Source: Mytilinidion resinicola (Eukaryota; Ascomycota; Dothideomycetes; Mytilinidiales; Mytilinidiaceae). From it: DNA of 64,000 bases. The stretch covers positions 89,215-153,214 of the forward strand of contig NW_022985440.1 in assembly GCF_010093595.1 (NCBI RefSeq), written 5' to 3'. The stretch's first letter is position 1, and each line of letters begins with the position of its first letter. Shown in pieces: positions 1 through 12,158 of the stretch. A model generated the notes under the pieces. The model was not told the DNA's origin, made no database searches, and saw only the letters and a list, made by a program, of their open reading frames with translations. The position numbers and the translations under genes were made by a program.

Positions 1-2257
1 GTCATCGACGAAGCTCACTGTGTCAGTCAATGGGGTCACGACTTCCGGCCTGACTACAAAGCTCTTGGAGAAGTGCGACGGCAATTTACGGGCGTGCCTG
101 TTATGGCATTGACTGCGACTGCTACGCAAATGGTCAAGAAAGACGTCATGTTCAATTTAGGTATCGAGGGATGCGCAGTCTTCACACAAAGCTTCAATCG
201 ACCTAATCTTACCTACGAGATTCGGAAAAAGGGCAAAGATGTAATTGGCGACATGGCCAATACAATCAAGGGGAAGTACAAAAACATGTCTGGGATTGTT
301 TACTGTCTTTCTCGGAAAAGTTGCGAGGAGAACGCAAAGAAACTCCGTGAAATCCACGGCATTTCAGCACACCATTATCATGCTGGGTTGGAGCCTAAAA
401 CTAAGTCAGAGGTGCAAAGGCAATGGCAACAAGGGGTCTACCACGTCATTGTTGCTACCATCGCGTTTGGAATGGGTATTGATAAGCCAGATGTGCGGTT
501 CGTGATGCATCACAGCATACCAAAGAGCTTGGAAGGCTATTATCAGGAGACTGGACGTGCGGGCCGTGATGGGAAGCTATCTGGTTGTTACCTGTACTAT
601 GGGTACGGGGACACGAGGTCGCTGAAACGAATGATTGACGATGGTGATGGCGTCTGGGAACAAAAGGAACGACAACGAGCGATGCTTCGCAACGTCGTTC
701 AGTTCTGCGAAAATCGAAGCGACTGCCGCCGAGTACAGATTCTGAAATATTTCAGCGAATCGTTCCGTCGTGAGGACTGTAACAATACCTGCGACAACTG
801 CATGTCGAATGCTACTTTCGAGACTAGGGACGTCACCGAGTACGCAGCCGCTGCGATAAAATTGGTGGGCAAGATTCAAAAACATAAGGTAACGCTCTTG
901 CATTGTGTTGATGTATTACGTGGTGCGAAAGGCAAGAAAATTGGCGCATACAGCCAACTGCAAGAGTTTGGTGTGGGTGCAGACCTGGAGCGTGGAGATG
1001 TTGAGCGTTTGTTCCAACATCTTATAGACGAAGAGGCTCTTCAGGAGGAAAGCGTCATCAATAAAATGAAATTCGCGACTAATTATATTGAAGTAAGTAC
1101 TTACCTCTCTTTCCTATATCGTATGCTGACTTGCCTAGCTTGGGCCAAGAAGTGACGAGTACGTCAGACGTAGGAAACCTCTGAGCCTGCAGGTTCGCCT
1201 TTCACCAGATGCGAAGCCGAAAGCTGCCAGACCTACAGCAAAGAGGAATGGGAAGCAAGCACGGACGGGCGTAGCGGCCGCTCGAGCAGACTATCCCTCA
1301 ACCAATCTGTCTTCTCCCGTCGCGGCTGCTACTAAAAGGCGCAATCGCCGTATCGTTGAGGAGGACGAAAACAGTCAGGAAGATGAAGATCCCGACAGTG
1401 AGGACGACCAATTTGTGGTTGCTGACGACTTCTTCGAATTTTCTGACGAAGACAACGAGTTGAAATCGGCGCCGAAGGCTAAAAAGCCGCCACGTACCAA
1501 ACGACGAGATCCTGGACCTCCCATCACCATTGACGAAAAAATTGCCAACTTGGACCCGTTGCAACAGAGTGTATTGGAGAACTTCATGGAAGAAGCCAAG
1601 AGAAAGGCCAAGAAAATCATGGTCCTCAGGAGCCTTCGTAGCCAGCCATTCTCAGACACTATTCTCCGCGAGATTGGCATTTCGCTTCCGACTACCCAAG
1701 AAGAACTCTTCCAGATTCCAGGCATCAACGCAGACATGGTTCGATTGCACGGCAAAGTCTTTCTAGACCTGGCCAAACGGACAAAGGAAATCTTCCTGCC
1801 TCAGGATCCGAACCATCAGATTGTCAATTTGATTAGCAGCGATGAGGAGAGTGATGCTCCAGAGGAGTACTCTGCCAGTTCTGAAGGGGAAGAGGACGAC
1901 GAGCCTCTGCAACGTAGCTCTTACTTCCCGCCTCCCGACGTTGCCGCTTTCAATAAGCGATTGTCTCAAGCTGCGGGAGTTCCACCGCAGCCGGCAAGAC
2001 CTCAGACTTCGACTGGTGGCCGATCAGGAGGATACCGAAGTGGATCGAAGAGCAAGGCTTCTTCTTCGAAGTCGGCCTGGCCGAAGAGTGGTAATAGGTC
2101 ATCCGGAGGTAGCAAAGGTCGACACTCAGGCGGCGGCGTCTCTAAGAGCAAGAAGGCTCCTAAAGGAAGGACAGGCGGTGGGAACACGTTTCAACGTAGC
2201 GGCGGTGGCGGCGGCGGCGGAGGAGCATTTGGGGGCATCGGCATGATGCCGACGTGA
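1..2257 (+). CDS. RecQ-family DNA helicase, 3' part (BLM/Sgs1/QDE-3 type)
   Basis: Partial gene: the frame is open from the first base, which already lies in helicase motif II (DEAH, followed by CVSQWGHDFRPDY). Two exons, 1-1092 and 1139-2257, are joined by a 46 nt GT-AG intron; the join restores a conserved LGPRSDEYVRRR stretch at the end of the winged-helix region. The fragment encodes 736 aa. Visible in order: the second RecA-like lobe with GMGIDKPDVRFV and the GRAGRDG arginine-finger motif, the RQC zinc site (cysteines in CRRVQILKYF...CNNTCDNC), an acidic linker, an HRDC domain at about residues 500-580, and a disordered Gly/Ser/Lys-rich tail ending in a poly-Gly run. The family unwinds DNA 3'-5' at stalled forks and in recombination; the HRDC domain places this with the long Sgs1/BLM class. 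The N-terminal half lies outside the window. Confidence 0.93.
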
Positions 2258-2487
2258 TCTTTGTTGCTATTAATGGCTTTACGATTGACGCATGGGCGGC
2301 GCTGGGGCTTTACGCATTACGATCATCTGTGTAACATTGCGACAAGCAAGCACGGAAGTAGTCTTTATATCATAGATCATCCTGATATTTCAAACTTGGT
2401 ATCTTTTTTGTACAATTCCTACGTACGCGAGCACGACGCCACCTTTTCACGTATGACCCTGAGACCTGACCCAACTACTTGACAGCC

Positions 2488-5400
2488 CTACTGAAAGCCC
2501 TCCACATCCTCCTCCGACTCCAGCTCCTCCTCCTTGACATACCCCTCATCCCCATCCTCCATGTCCACATCCTCAGCCTTGACCTCCTCCTCAATCGGTG
2601 GCAGCACGCCCCCATTCTGCTTCAGCGCCGCCACCTTCGCCTGCGTCATCTCGTACACGTACTGCCCGAGGTGCTCCACCCCCTCCATCTCCGTCCACTC
2701 CGCTTTGCCGATTAGTAGGCGCGTAGCGGGATACATCTCGTTAGTGACGAGCGAGAGTTTGTCCTCGCGGCGCAGCAAGCGATCAAACGCCTCCTTGAGC
2801 TCGAAGCAGGCCTCGAAGACGTCGCGGCGGCCGAGGATATACAAGCCGAGACGGGCGCGGGAGAGGGCGACGGTGAGGCGGCGGATGTCGCGGAGGTAGC
2901 CGACGCGGGTGGTGCGGGTGAGGGAGAGGATGATATCTGGAGTTACTTGTCAGTCACATGATCATTTCGCGATTTTGATAAGGGAGGGAGAAGGGGGTTC
3001 TTACAATCATTTTGCTCGCCCTGGTACTTATCCACCGTCGTGACAATCCTCGGCATCCCAAACAGCCTGTTCTTCGCGCAGCGGTGTGTTAACACGTCCC
3101 GAATCAGCGCGCGCTGTCCGGCATACGTAGTTAGTATCGAGATCTTGGAGGCCGGGTAGCCCAGCAGCCGCATGTACATGAACAACGCGACGGCGTATTC
3201 GGCCTCGCCGAGGTTCTGGATGAAATGGGGCGTTGGTTCCATTTCGCCTTTTCCTTTGTAGTCGGGCACGTTGATGAATTGGTAGTCGTAGCGGAAGCCG
3301 GCGTTTGCGGTCTGGAACTCGGGCGCTGTTTCGACGATGGGGAGATTTCCGAGACGATGGTAGCGCCATTTGTAGAGCTCGGCAATACTGGGGCGGGCGC
3401 GGCCCTGCTGGTCCAGCATGATGGTAGGGACACCCAAGCGCACAAGTCGGAGGAATAGGCTCTGCTCGAGGTTGGCATATTGTCGGAAGGCGAGATTTTG
3501 GATGATGGGGGAGTTCTGGAGGTGGTCTCCGCAAAGCACGACACGCTGTAGAGGTAGCTCCCCGTTTTTAGGGTGCTGAAGAGCTAGAGGTATGAAGTTC
3601 TCAATCTCTGTAATCTGTGCTGCTTCCTCCATGATGACATTGTCGTAATGAAAGCCAAGATTAGCAATTTCTTGTCTTCGCATAGCGGCGTGGGTAGATG
3701 TCATAGCAACAATTCGAGCTTCCTTGACGAGCAGGTAATTAGCTTTGTCCCGCGGCCTCCCTAGAATCTCAAAAGGACGAATGTCCTCTAGCTCGGTGAA
3801 AATCTTCTCGACGTGTCGGTAGCAGCCTTCGACTACATCCACGATCTCTTCGCGCGTTGAATCCGGTTCAAATAGAGGCTGGGGAGCAGTGGAGAAATAC
3901 ATCTGGAACGGAAACTGGTTGATGATCTGCTCGATCGTGAAGTCGTCAGACTGCACGAGGTCCCAATACTTCGTCCATGCTGGTAACACGTAGACTGAAT
4001 TGAAATACCCAGCAGTCTCACAGGAGCTTCCGTGGGCCCCAGGTGCGCCAAAATTCTGCGCGAGGCGGTCGACCTCTTGCAAAAAGCGTGCTCGATTCTC
4101 CAAGAAAGATTCCACACGGCCATATTTGCTGTAATTGGCTTCCGTTTCAAGTTCCTCCTCACCATGACCGAGACGAAGAAGGTGGCGTTCGTCAATGTCG
4201 AGCGCCACAATCTTCTGGAAAAGCTGATTGAGCGCTTGATTGCTATGTGCTATGAGTAAAGTCCGCTGGTCTGGGAAGTTGTGATATATGTTGTTTATGA
4301 TCTGGGTAGCAACATCCGTCTTTCCGGTACCGGGTGGGCCGACCACAACCGTCAATCCAGGCTGGGTACCTGAGGTTATGGCCTCGATTTGCGTAGGGGT
4401 AAATCGAACAGCGTTCAACCTTGGTGCGTCCGTTGGATATGGCCCGGTGTTTGGTGGTTTGTATGTAGATACTTGCAGAGACTCATGTACAGGCTGTGGC
4501 TGTGTGATCTCAACTTGATCTCGTCGTCGTTTCTTGGATGGCCTAACTGGGATTGGCTCTGCATCCCCAGCTGGGAATTCCACTACGTAAGGAGGGCCAA
4601 AGCTAGAATCTGCATCCTCGTGAGGCTCAATTGATTTGCCTGGTAAGCTCTGAATGAGATGATGCCAGTCAAGGAAGGTGTCGCGGAAATCTATCGAATG
4701 CAAGCGGTTTGAGAGGCGCTTGTAGGTCGCTGATGTAGGATCTCCATATCCCAGAAATACCTCTTGGAGCCACGACGGCGCCGGTATATCGGACAATGTG
4801 AGTTGCTTGATGGATTCGAGAATTGGCTTGAAGTTATTTTCGCGTCCTCGGCGGCGAACAATGAGGTTGATATTTTCATAAACGCTTGGTTTGCCAGTTG
4901 CAACTCGATCCATGTCTTCTTTATACGCGACAGCGTCTAGTCTTACGAGCAGTCTCCGTTGTCGTGGTCGGTACGATTCGCCATCTTGATTTTGATGATC
5001 ACGGAGCGGGCGACCCTTTTCGTCCTGGACTTGTATGACCTCTGCTGCCCTCAATCGTCGGAGCCCTGCCTTCTGCCCTGAATGCTGAGGTTGATGCCCA
5101 TTCCTCATTGGCATGTCTTCATCCACGGGATGAACATCCAGTAGAAAGACAACATCATCAGCGCGCAGAGAGTCCCAGTCCTTTCGTACACCGTAGTTCA
5201 AGCGGCTCACATCCAATATGATCTCAGCCTTTACTTGAGCAGGGTGCTCGTCTCCAACCTTGGCGGGTGCAACATCAATGATAGCGGGTTTCGATATTGG
5301 CAGAGCCATGCGCGAGAATCCGTTAAATTTAGTGCCTGTTCCAGCAGATTTCGGCTGGACTCGTCTGATGGCATCTTCCATATCTTTTCTAATTTCGTAA

Positions 5401-6861
5401 AAGGACTCGCACCGATGCAAGATGAACGATCTCCAGAGGAAATCGCCTATTGTGAGGTACTGAAGATTCAACTTCGGAATGGCCAGTGGTCTCGAGCCGT
5501 TGTATGACTCGTTCCGCAAAAATGTCGGTTCGTATAAGATACGCTCCGTTGGGAGGATGGGCATGTTCCTCACTGCCTCCTGAAACGTTGGTCTCCTCTC
5601 GTGCGCCTCAATGATCAGTTCCGCGAAGAAATCTCGGTCCTGCACAAGAGACGATGATTTGGGGTACTCTGTACGGAAGCCTAACAAACCACACAGCTGA
5701 ACTATCTCATCAACTGTAAGCTCTTCCAAGTGCCCTTCCAGGTCAGCTCTCTGGTTCAGGGAGCCATAATTCGACAGGGCCAGGATGGTCAGTTTCGATT
5801 TGAAGTGCTTGAATGCTGTCCGCTGTAGCTTGGCTAGTTTCAAGCAATGCGCCTCGTGGTATTCGAGATCCGTTTGATGTTGTCCTGTCTGATCGTTGAT
5901 TGGGAAATACGTGAAATGGCGTAGGAGAATGTATAGGTCTCGGAATAACCCATTGTCCTCGTCGGTATACATAGGGGAGAGTCGAGTCGCGGGGAGTAGA
6001 TTCAAGTCCTGCAGCAATGTGCTGACATACCTCCTCGTAGGAAGCTGGCTCTGGAGGTCAGTGAGGAGCTCGACGAAGCGCTCACAGTAGCTAGCATTAT
6101 CCGAAGTCGTTTCGCCGTATATTCGGTCTAGGAAGTCCAATAGCAGAGTGTACAGCCAGGACCGTTCAAACCGCAATCTTGCCTTGACATCGTCGTCTGC
6201 AGAGTCGAGGCGTTTCGACATGGCCCTCCATGCTTTCTTCAGCACTGGATTCTTCTCGAACAAACGATCCCTGACCGTATCGCTGTGTAGGTTTTGCCAT
6301 ATCGATATGGACACTAGGGGGGCACATTCCTTTCTAACCAGCCCGCTGTCTAAGGATTGGAAGGCGCCAATGATGAAAGAGATGAGTTGTGTACGGATCT
6401 TCATGGGGAGCGAATCGTCGATGCTCATGGAGAGGATTCGACGGAAGAAGGACGAGAATTCGGAGGGCTTGCTATTGAAGTGATCTGGTTTATCATTAGT
6501 CTGGGCTTCAGTAGATCGAGATTGGCAACTCACCCCAGGACGGTAGGTTCTCTCTTCGCTTCACGTTGACCATCAACGCAAGCAAGAGGATCTGGTGGTT
6601 CGAGGCGTCCTCGGAGTATCCAGGCCAGAGGTACTTCTCTAGCAATTGCAAGTTCTCCAGGACTAGGAGAGATCCAAAAGCGAAGTCGGTCTTCTCTAGC
6701 TCATCCCATAGCTCTTCCTTGACGATCTTCTGGTTGATCTTCGTTGGCTTTGACGGGTTTAGCCAGTGCTTTCGCGCCAGCTGCGCAAAATGGTTCTCTC
6801 CGTGCAGATCTGCGACGGTGGGTCGTGTATGTATCGCGAACACGTTGCTGTTGTCTTCCAT
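2488..6861 (-). CDS. Aquarius/Cwf11, intron-binding spliceosomal RNA helicase
   Basis: Three exons (6861-6534, 6484-3005, 2936-2488) with GT-AG introns and matching phases give 1418 aa, close to human AQR (about 1485). The N-terminal half is the helical Aquarius armadillo region. The middle carries the AQR-specific barrel and stalk (ILDVSRLNYGVRKDWDSL, DDVVFLLDVHP). The C-terminal half is an SF1 Upf1-like helicase with Walker A GPPGTGKT near residue 825, motif II written EEAAQ as in other Aquarius proteins, GDHLQ, QGRARPSIAELYKWRY, and the VDKYQGEQND motif spanning the last intron. Aquarius binds introns upstream of the branch point in the activated spliceosome as part of the Cwc/intron-binding complex. 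The start ATG opens a conserved-looking N terminus (ARKHWLN). It is convergent with the RecQ gene (230 bp between stops) and divergent from the complex I gene. Confidence 0.93.
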
Positions 6862-7328
6862 GCTTGCGATGTCCGGCTGGGCAGGTTACTTCGAATCGTG
6901 ATGTCCCGTTAGGACTGGGTACGTCGAATGGCGTTCGCGCTGCGAACGGCTAGTTCTTTAAGCAAGGCACAGCGTGCTATTTGACCGTGGAGTGGCGAGC
7001 AACGTCCAGCTTGAGTCCTGGGTCAAAGTCGAGATGGCTGGATCCGGGTCGGGCAGTCACTTCGCGACGCTGCCTGCACGCGTGTATCGCAACCGTTTTC
7101 CAGTGAAGTGATATGTCCTTCAAGCTTAGCGTAGTCGAATATCAAACGGAGAGGCGTGGGTTCATGGTGGTGCAGCCTTTGCAGTTCGGCGACGCGCCTG
7201 CAACTTTTCGCGATGGAGCTTTGCGATCAGCCTTGCGCTTGTCACGGGCCTTGGCTTCGACATTCAACCTCTCCCGTCTCTCCGCAGCACTCCACCTCCG
7301 AGCTCCCACGACACCCCCATCAACCGTC
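6862..7328. promoter_or_regulatory. Divergent intergenic promoter region between Aquarius and the complex I 20.9 kDa gene
   Basis: These 467 bases separate two start codons pointing away from each other, so they must hold both promoters. The side next to the plus-strand gene is pyrimidine-rich (CT and CCTCC runs just before the ATG), typical of fungal transcription start regions. I see no clear TATA box or named operator. Confidence 0.5.
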
Positions 7329-8062
7329 ATGGCTACCGAAGAGAGGACCACGCCAGTCGTGCCGCACAAGCAGATCGATGGAGACTACCCGGTGAGTCGC
7401 CCCGGGCCACAATGCTGTCTCAATGGCTTTCTCAATTGCTAACACGGCCCAGCTCATCGACAGTGACCCGTAAAGCCGCCTCGATCCTCAACCTCTCCCG
7501 CACACGCTGACAGCAGCAGTCACTTCAAGCGAGTGGTGAAATATGCTCGGCCCTCCGACTGGGCTTACGGCGCCGGATTCTCAGCCATTGGTCCCGCGCT
7601 GATGCTCTACTGGGAGCGAGTCTCCCCGTCCTATGTCGGCAAAGGCGGTTTCGCACCCATTATGCGCCTAACGGGAGCAATTGGTCTCACCGGCGGCTTT
7701 CTTTTAGTATACTCCAATTCCATCCGTGCGTATCAACCCATCAACTGCAGCACAGCATCCATATTCTAACAACCCGGGCCCTCCCAGACCGCTTCTACGG
7801 CGCGAGCGAGAACCGACGGGAAATCGACATGGACATGCGGGAGATGGTGGACAGAGTCAAGGCGGGCGAGCCGCTGTACGGCAAATCGTCGCTGTCGGAG
7901 CACTTGCAGGGCGTTGCAGCGCGCAACTCGAGATACGCAGGCACCTTCATTCACGTGCTTCCGTGGTTCAACTTTGTTAATCACCCGCATCATGGTGTGG
8001 ACACGGCGAAGTACTATCGGCAGGCTGAGCGGGAGCTGGAGGAGGAGCGGACTAAGTCGTGA
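7329..8062 (+). CDS. NADH:ubiquinone oxidoreductase 20.9 kDa (21 kDa) subunit, complex I
   Basis: Four exons (7329-7391, 7453-7469, 7520-7725, 7788-8062) close in phase to 186 aa. Exon 2 is only 17 nt; reading past it hits a TAA at once, so the split is needed. The protein matches the fungal accessory subunit of mitochondrial complex I (Neurospora 20.9 kDa, Yarrowia NUXM). It has an N-terminal domain with SDPHFKRVVKYARPSDWAYGAG, two hydrophobic segments (AIGPALMLYW and LTGAIGLTGGFLLVY), and a C-terminal domain with a conserved WFNFVNHPHHGVDTAKYY stretch. It is an inner-membrane structural subunit with no catalytic residues expected. The identity rests on remembered family features, not on a search. 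It is convergent with the betaine lipid synthase gene, with 220 bp between stops. Confidence 0.82.
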
Positions 8063-8282
8063 GGGGCATTTCTGAGCTCTCTTCCCCATTTCGGGTTTTT
8101 CGTTTGGTGCGTGGTTGTAAATAAGTATGTGCTATCAAATCTAAAATGCCCAAATGCATCGCTCACAATGCCGCCCTCCACTCTGGCGCGCTGTATACAG
8201 CTATTCATGGGTAACTATACGACAGGAATAACGAATAGAGAAATTACATCGATATGTTCGGATAAAAGGGACACCCTTGCTC

Positions 8283-11255
8283 TCATATCTTCAGCTGCTC
8301 TAACGAACTATACGATGCTTTCCGCAGGCCTTCCTTGACCTGTTCCGGCTCTAACGATACGTCCTTGGTGCAAATCCACGTTGATGCGTACATATTAACG
8401 CTATTCTCAAGTCAGCGACACTCCTCAAATGTTCAAGGTTCAAAGAAACACCACCTACCGATCAATACACGTCCCCGGCAACCTAGCCGCCACCCTCTTG
8501 GTCGTAAATCCTAGCTCTTGAAACTTTTCAATATACCACGGTTTCAATCCCGCAGATCTGAGCAGCACACGTCCCTTGAGCTTCATCGCTCGATTCAATG
8601 CCCTGATCTGGCGAACAGCATGCTGACCATTCGGTGGGAACCAGTCCATGGAGTCCATGACAACGACGATAGTGAGCGTACCAGGTCGCATGCGAGTAAT
8701 GACTTCGCTGATCTCATCAGTGTGGATTCTAAGTCCATCGAAAGCGTCCGGCCTCGAGAGCTTGATGTGTGCTTTTGGAGTGAGGTACTCTGGATGGCTT
8801 TTTCGAGAGTATTTGCCCTGAAGACAGAGGAGGTAGTAGTGGTTGTCGTCGCTCATAAGGGTGGTGTTGACGACCTATTGTGCGTGAGTGCTACGAGAAC
8901 CCTCGATAGTCTAATTGAAGTGACTTACAGGCTCAAAAGTGTTCAGGACATACTCGTAAATGGCTTGCCCCGAACCAATAACGCCAATCTTCGATGCATT
9001 ATCCTGATGAATATAGTCCTGCTCAATGATATTCCGTTGGGCCGGGGGCACACCAAGCGCCTTCCACAGCCACTTTTCATTCCCAATAACCGCCCACGTC
9101 AATATCCGACTATGGAGCACCCTGCGGATACTCTGCTGCCAGACCTCACGCTGCTCGTTCAACGTCTGGGCTTCGCAGAGCTTCTTCACTTCCTCTGAGA
9201 GCCCAAGCACCTTGAAGAGCCAGCCGACAAGGTGGAGCGCATGTCCAGAGCCGCCAGAATAATACAGGCCGCTCTTAGTGAAGGAAGAGGCGCCGTTTTG
9301 GAGCCAGAACTGAAAGGCGAGACTGGACATGTGCGGGCTAAGTTTGTTGATTAGGATGTCGCGGAAATACTCATGCTTTCCCTCGCCGAAAAGCTTCCAG
9401 ACGTCAGAGTAGCCTAGGGCTGTGAATGCTGCTACTTTCAGTTCGAGAAGGTGATTTTGCGAAGGACTGAAGCATTGTCAGTATGGTTCTAGCGCTATTG
9501 GAAGTGTTCTCTCTCACTTCAGATCAACAGCGTGTATACGCCTTGGCTTCTCTAATGCGAATGACAGGATGTTGTCTCCAGCACTTGTGATAGCCAGCAC
9601 GACGTCGTCGGGTCGTACTCTTAGGATGCGAGCATCAGCGCGGCTATCCTCCCACGTGAACGCGTAGATGTATTTGTTGTTGAATCGCACGTGTTTCGGG
9701 AGAGATTCGTCATGGTGTATCCTCCAGTGATGATTCTGATACCTATTTCCATATCAGAGCCATAATCATATACTGATGGAAGCTAATGGAAGGAGTGCAG
9801 CTTACCATGTCGCTGGCAAAGGAAGGCTGGACTGCAAGTTGACTATGGCTGATTCATAGGCCTTGGAATGGAGTCCTACATCTCTAGGTGTTGGCCCAGT
9901 CTGGAGGTCAAGTGCGGATAGGTATGGAGATTCCGTAGCAGCAGCATCGATTTCAGCCAGCCTCGTGGTCGACGCACCGCTATCTTTAGAGCAGCCGATC
10001 CAGATGTAGTAAGGTAATCTCACGCCAAAGAAGTGGTTGCGGGCGTTGATGCCAAGTATCGTTCCAAAGCGGTATTCCAAGTAATCCTAACGGCGTGAGC
10101 ATGGCTCGGGACGAGAGTCGATCCATGTGCTTACCCTCCTAGCTGCTTCAAGATTCACGCGGTCAATCTCAAACCACGTTCGCCAAAAGACCCTTGAAAT
10201 CCACATGCAGTGCCTATCAATGACACCTCCGGTATAGTTTCGGCTCTGATAGTCGACCTGATTCTGAACATAGAAGTCGCAAACACCAATGACAGCGTTA
10301 GGAGAAATCAACGACGATATCGAATCGATGACCGGGTAGAATTCCGGAATCATGGAGAGCGCGTAGCTCATAGTCACGAGCTCAGCGCCGCCCACATCCG
10401 CATTTTCGTCCAGGTCGCGGACGGTTTGGCCCTTGAGGACGACTTCCTTTCGTTGGAGGGCTTCTTGTTCGTGTTTGTGGAGACGGAATGCTCGAGCATC
10501 TTGACAAATGACTTTGACGTTGCTCCAGCCTAGACGTTCAAATCGTTTCCTTGCCATCTCGCAAAGACTCGGAGAGAGGTCCACGACATCTATTGTGCGA
10601 CTTAGAAGGCTAATGAGGCGAAGGCTGGCGAGCAGATACGTACAAACGGCTTTGAAGAACTCGGGTACAGAGAGAAACGCGGACATTTGCTCAATACTAC
10701 GAGATGAGTATGTCAGGACATGGAAATACTCAAGTTGAATAAAACTGAAACTGACTTGTGCCCTGTGCCGCCACCAATCTGAAATGGTCAGCTCGCCGAG
10801 GTCAAGGCCACCGCTGAAAGTTCAAGACTCACGTCTACCCAGACTGGCTTGTTGTTGATAAGTCCTGCCTTTATCCGATGTTCAAGTTGAGCTGCAACGA
10901 GGCCCAGCATATCCTTGCGACCATGAAGTAGCCTTGAGCGAGTGGAATCGTAGACTTCAGCTTGCGCCTTGTAGAAGCTTTCCTGCGGAAGTCAGAATGA
11001 CGTTGTGTTGCAAGAGGAAGCTTGTCGTACAAGGGCATCTTGTTGGCTGCCGGTTCCATCGCCTGTATGCGGTTTCACGAAGCACGCATAGAAGAATTTG
11101 AAGTACGCTTTGATGGCATCAGTAGCCTCGGTGGGGTCCTTCTTTGAATTCAAGGCAATAAGGAAGATGGAAGTGAGGAATACGCCAAGTATCCAAAGAG
11201 CAATGGTAACCCTCTGAAGCGCATCCAGAGGGATTGCTGCTGAGACAGCTATCAT
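8283..11255 (-). CDS. Betaine lipid (DGTS) synthase, BTA1 family
   Basis: Ten exons close in phase to 827 aa: 11255-11031, 10982-10833, 10778-10756, 10696-10644, 10589-10135, 10086-9806, 9742-9518, 9466-8929, 8874-8459, 8400-8283. Exon 3 is 23 nt and carries the SAM motif (WVD, then IGGGTGHN). The N terminus has one membrane helix (about residues 14-36) followed by FFYACFVKPHTG. Next come a BtaB-like SAM-dependent methyltransferase (VVDLSPSLCEMARKRFERLGW, SYALSMIP) and a BtaA-like 3-amino-3-carboxypropyl transferase (DUF3419) half with QNHLLELKVAAF and IYEYVLNTFEP. The last exon gives the RVNMYASTWIC ending seen in fungal homologues. Fungal BTA1 makes diacylglyceryl-trimethylhomoserine, a phosphorus-free lipid made in phosphate shortage, probably at the ER. 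The chosen ATG is the first in frame after a stop; an extra upstream exon is possible. Confidence 0.88.
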
Positions 11256-11782
11256 CGTGGCGACAAAGAGGAGTGAAAGCTGTAAGAGCGAGGACGTGAG
11301 GGAGATCCAGGAAAGTCGCGGGGCATCGAGCTAAATGATATGAGATAATGTAGTCGAAGTGATCCGATGTCGGGTGCACGATACTCATCCACATGATGGT
11401 GATGTTGCCAACAAAAGACGCCGCCAGAGATCTGATGGGCCCAGATTGAAGCATGACAGCCAGTTGAATCGAGCACATGGCAACCCAAACCGAAGTTGGG
11501 CTTCTGTGTATTGCTCGTGACCAGAGTCGAGGGGCAGCTGTAGTTAGCCAAGTCGTCGGTTGTTGCTCCGAACCGCTATGAGCGGCTACACTATCTAGGG
11601 CAAATGACGAAAGGAAAAGTCTAGGAAGGTTCTGTAATTGTGGGGGACGAGGGCACATATGAGCCTATAAAAGCATAAAGCCGTTCCCCGTGCGCAACAT
11701 TTCATGGTGTTGAGGTAGAGGGCGACGTTGGAACTAGCCAATCACAGGCGCCTAAATTTCTCGTGGGTGAAGCGCGACTGAC

Positions 11783-11971
11783 CTGTGAGACGTCCAGCCG
11801 TGCGTCCCATACCACCCGATCTGCTGCCGTATCAAGATAAGGTGCGGCGAGAATCGTGTCCTGCGCGTTACCATATCTAAAGACTGCCGCAAATGCTGAA
11901 GTCGACATGCCGCAGAGGTAGCTGGGAACCCATGTTTGCAAGGCTAGAAAAGATATTCCCAGGTAGACCAT
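11783..11971 (-). other. Possible upstream exon or separate small ORF, membrane-like
   Basis: A 63-codon open stretch begins with ATG and ends at a clean donor (CAG|GTCAGT). It encodes a hydrophobic start (YLGISFLALQ...) followed by a polar segment ending VVWDARLDVSQ. Joined to a possible acceptor just before 11330 it would be in phase with the betaine lipid synthase frame and add a second hydrophobic helix, but the implied intron of about 450 nt is long for this genome. It could equally be an unrelated or non-coding ORF. I do not recognise it. Confidence 0.2.
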
Positions 11972-12158
11972 GTTGAAATATCAGGGAACTCAGTTCCGGG
12001 CAATTAGCTGCGGGTAATGACTGACCAGCTATGGTTTTGATTCTTGATACTTATCTATCGAATATCAGTACAACCGCTATAGTCTGCGGCATGAGTGCCC
12101 TTAAACTCCAACCATGACCCGCTTGTTCCACGCTACAGAAGCAGACGCCCAAAGCCCT

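Noticed and set aside
2534..2899. Plus-strand ORFs over the Aquarius C terminus
   Set aside because: These are shadows of the minus-strand coding sequence, which has a complete helicase signature and phase-consistent introns.
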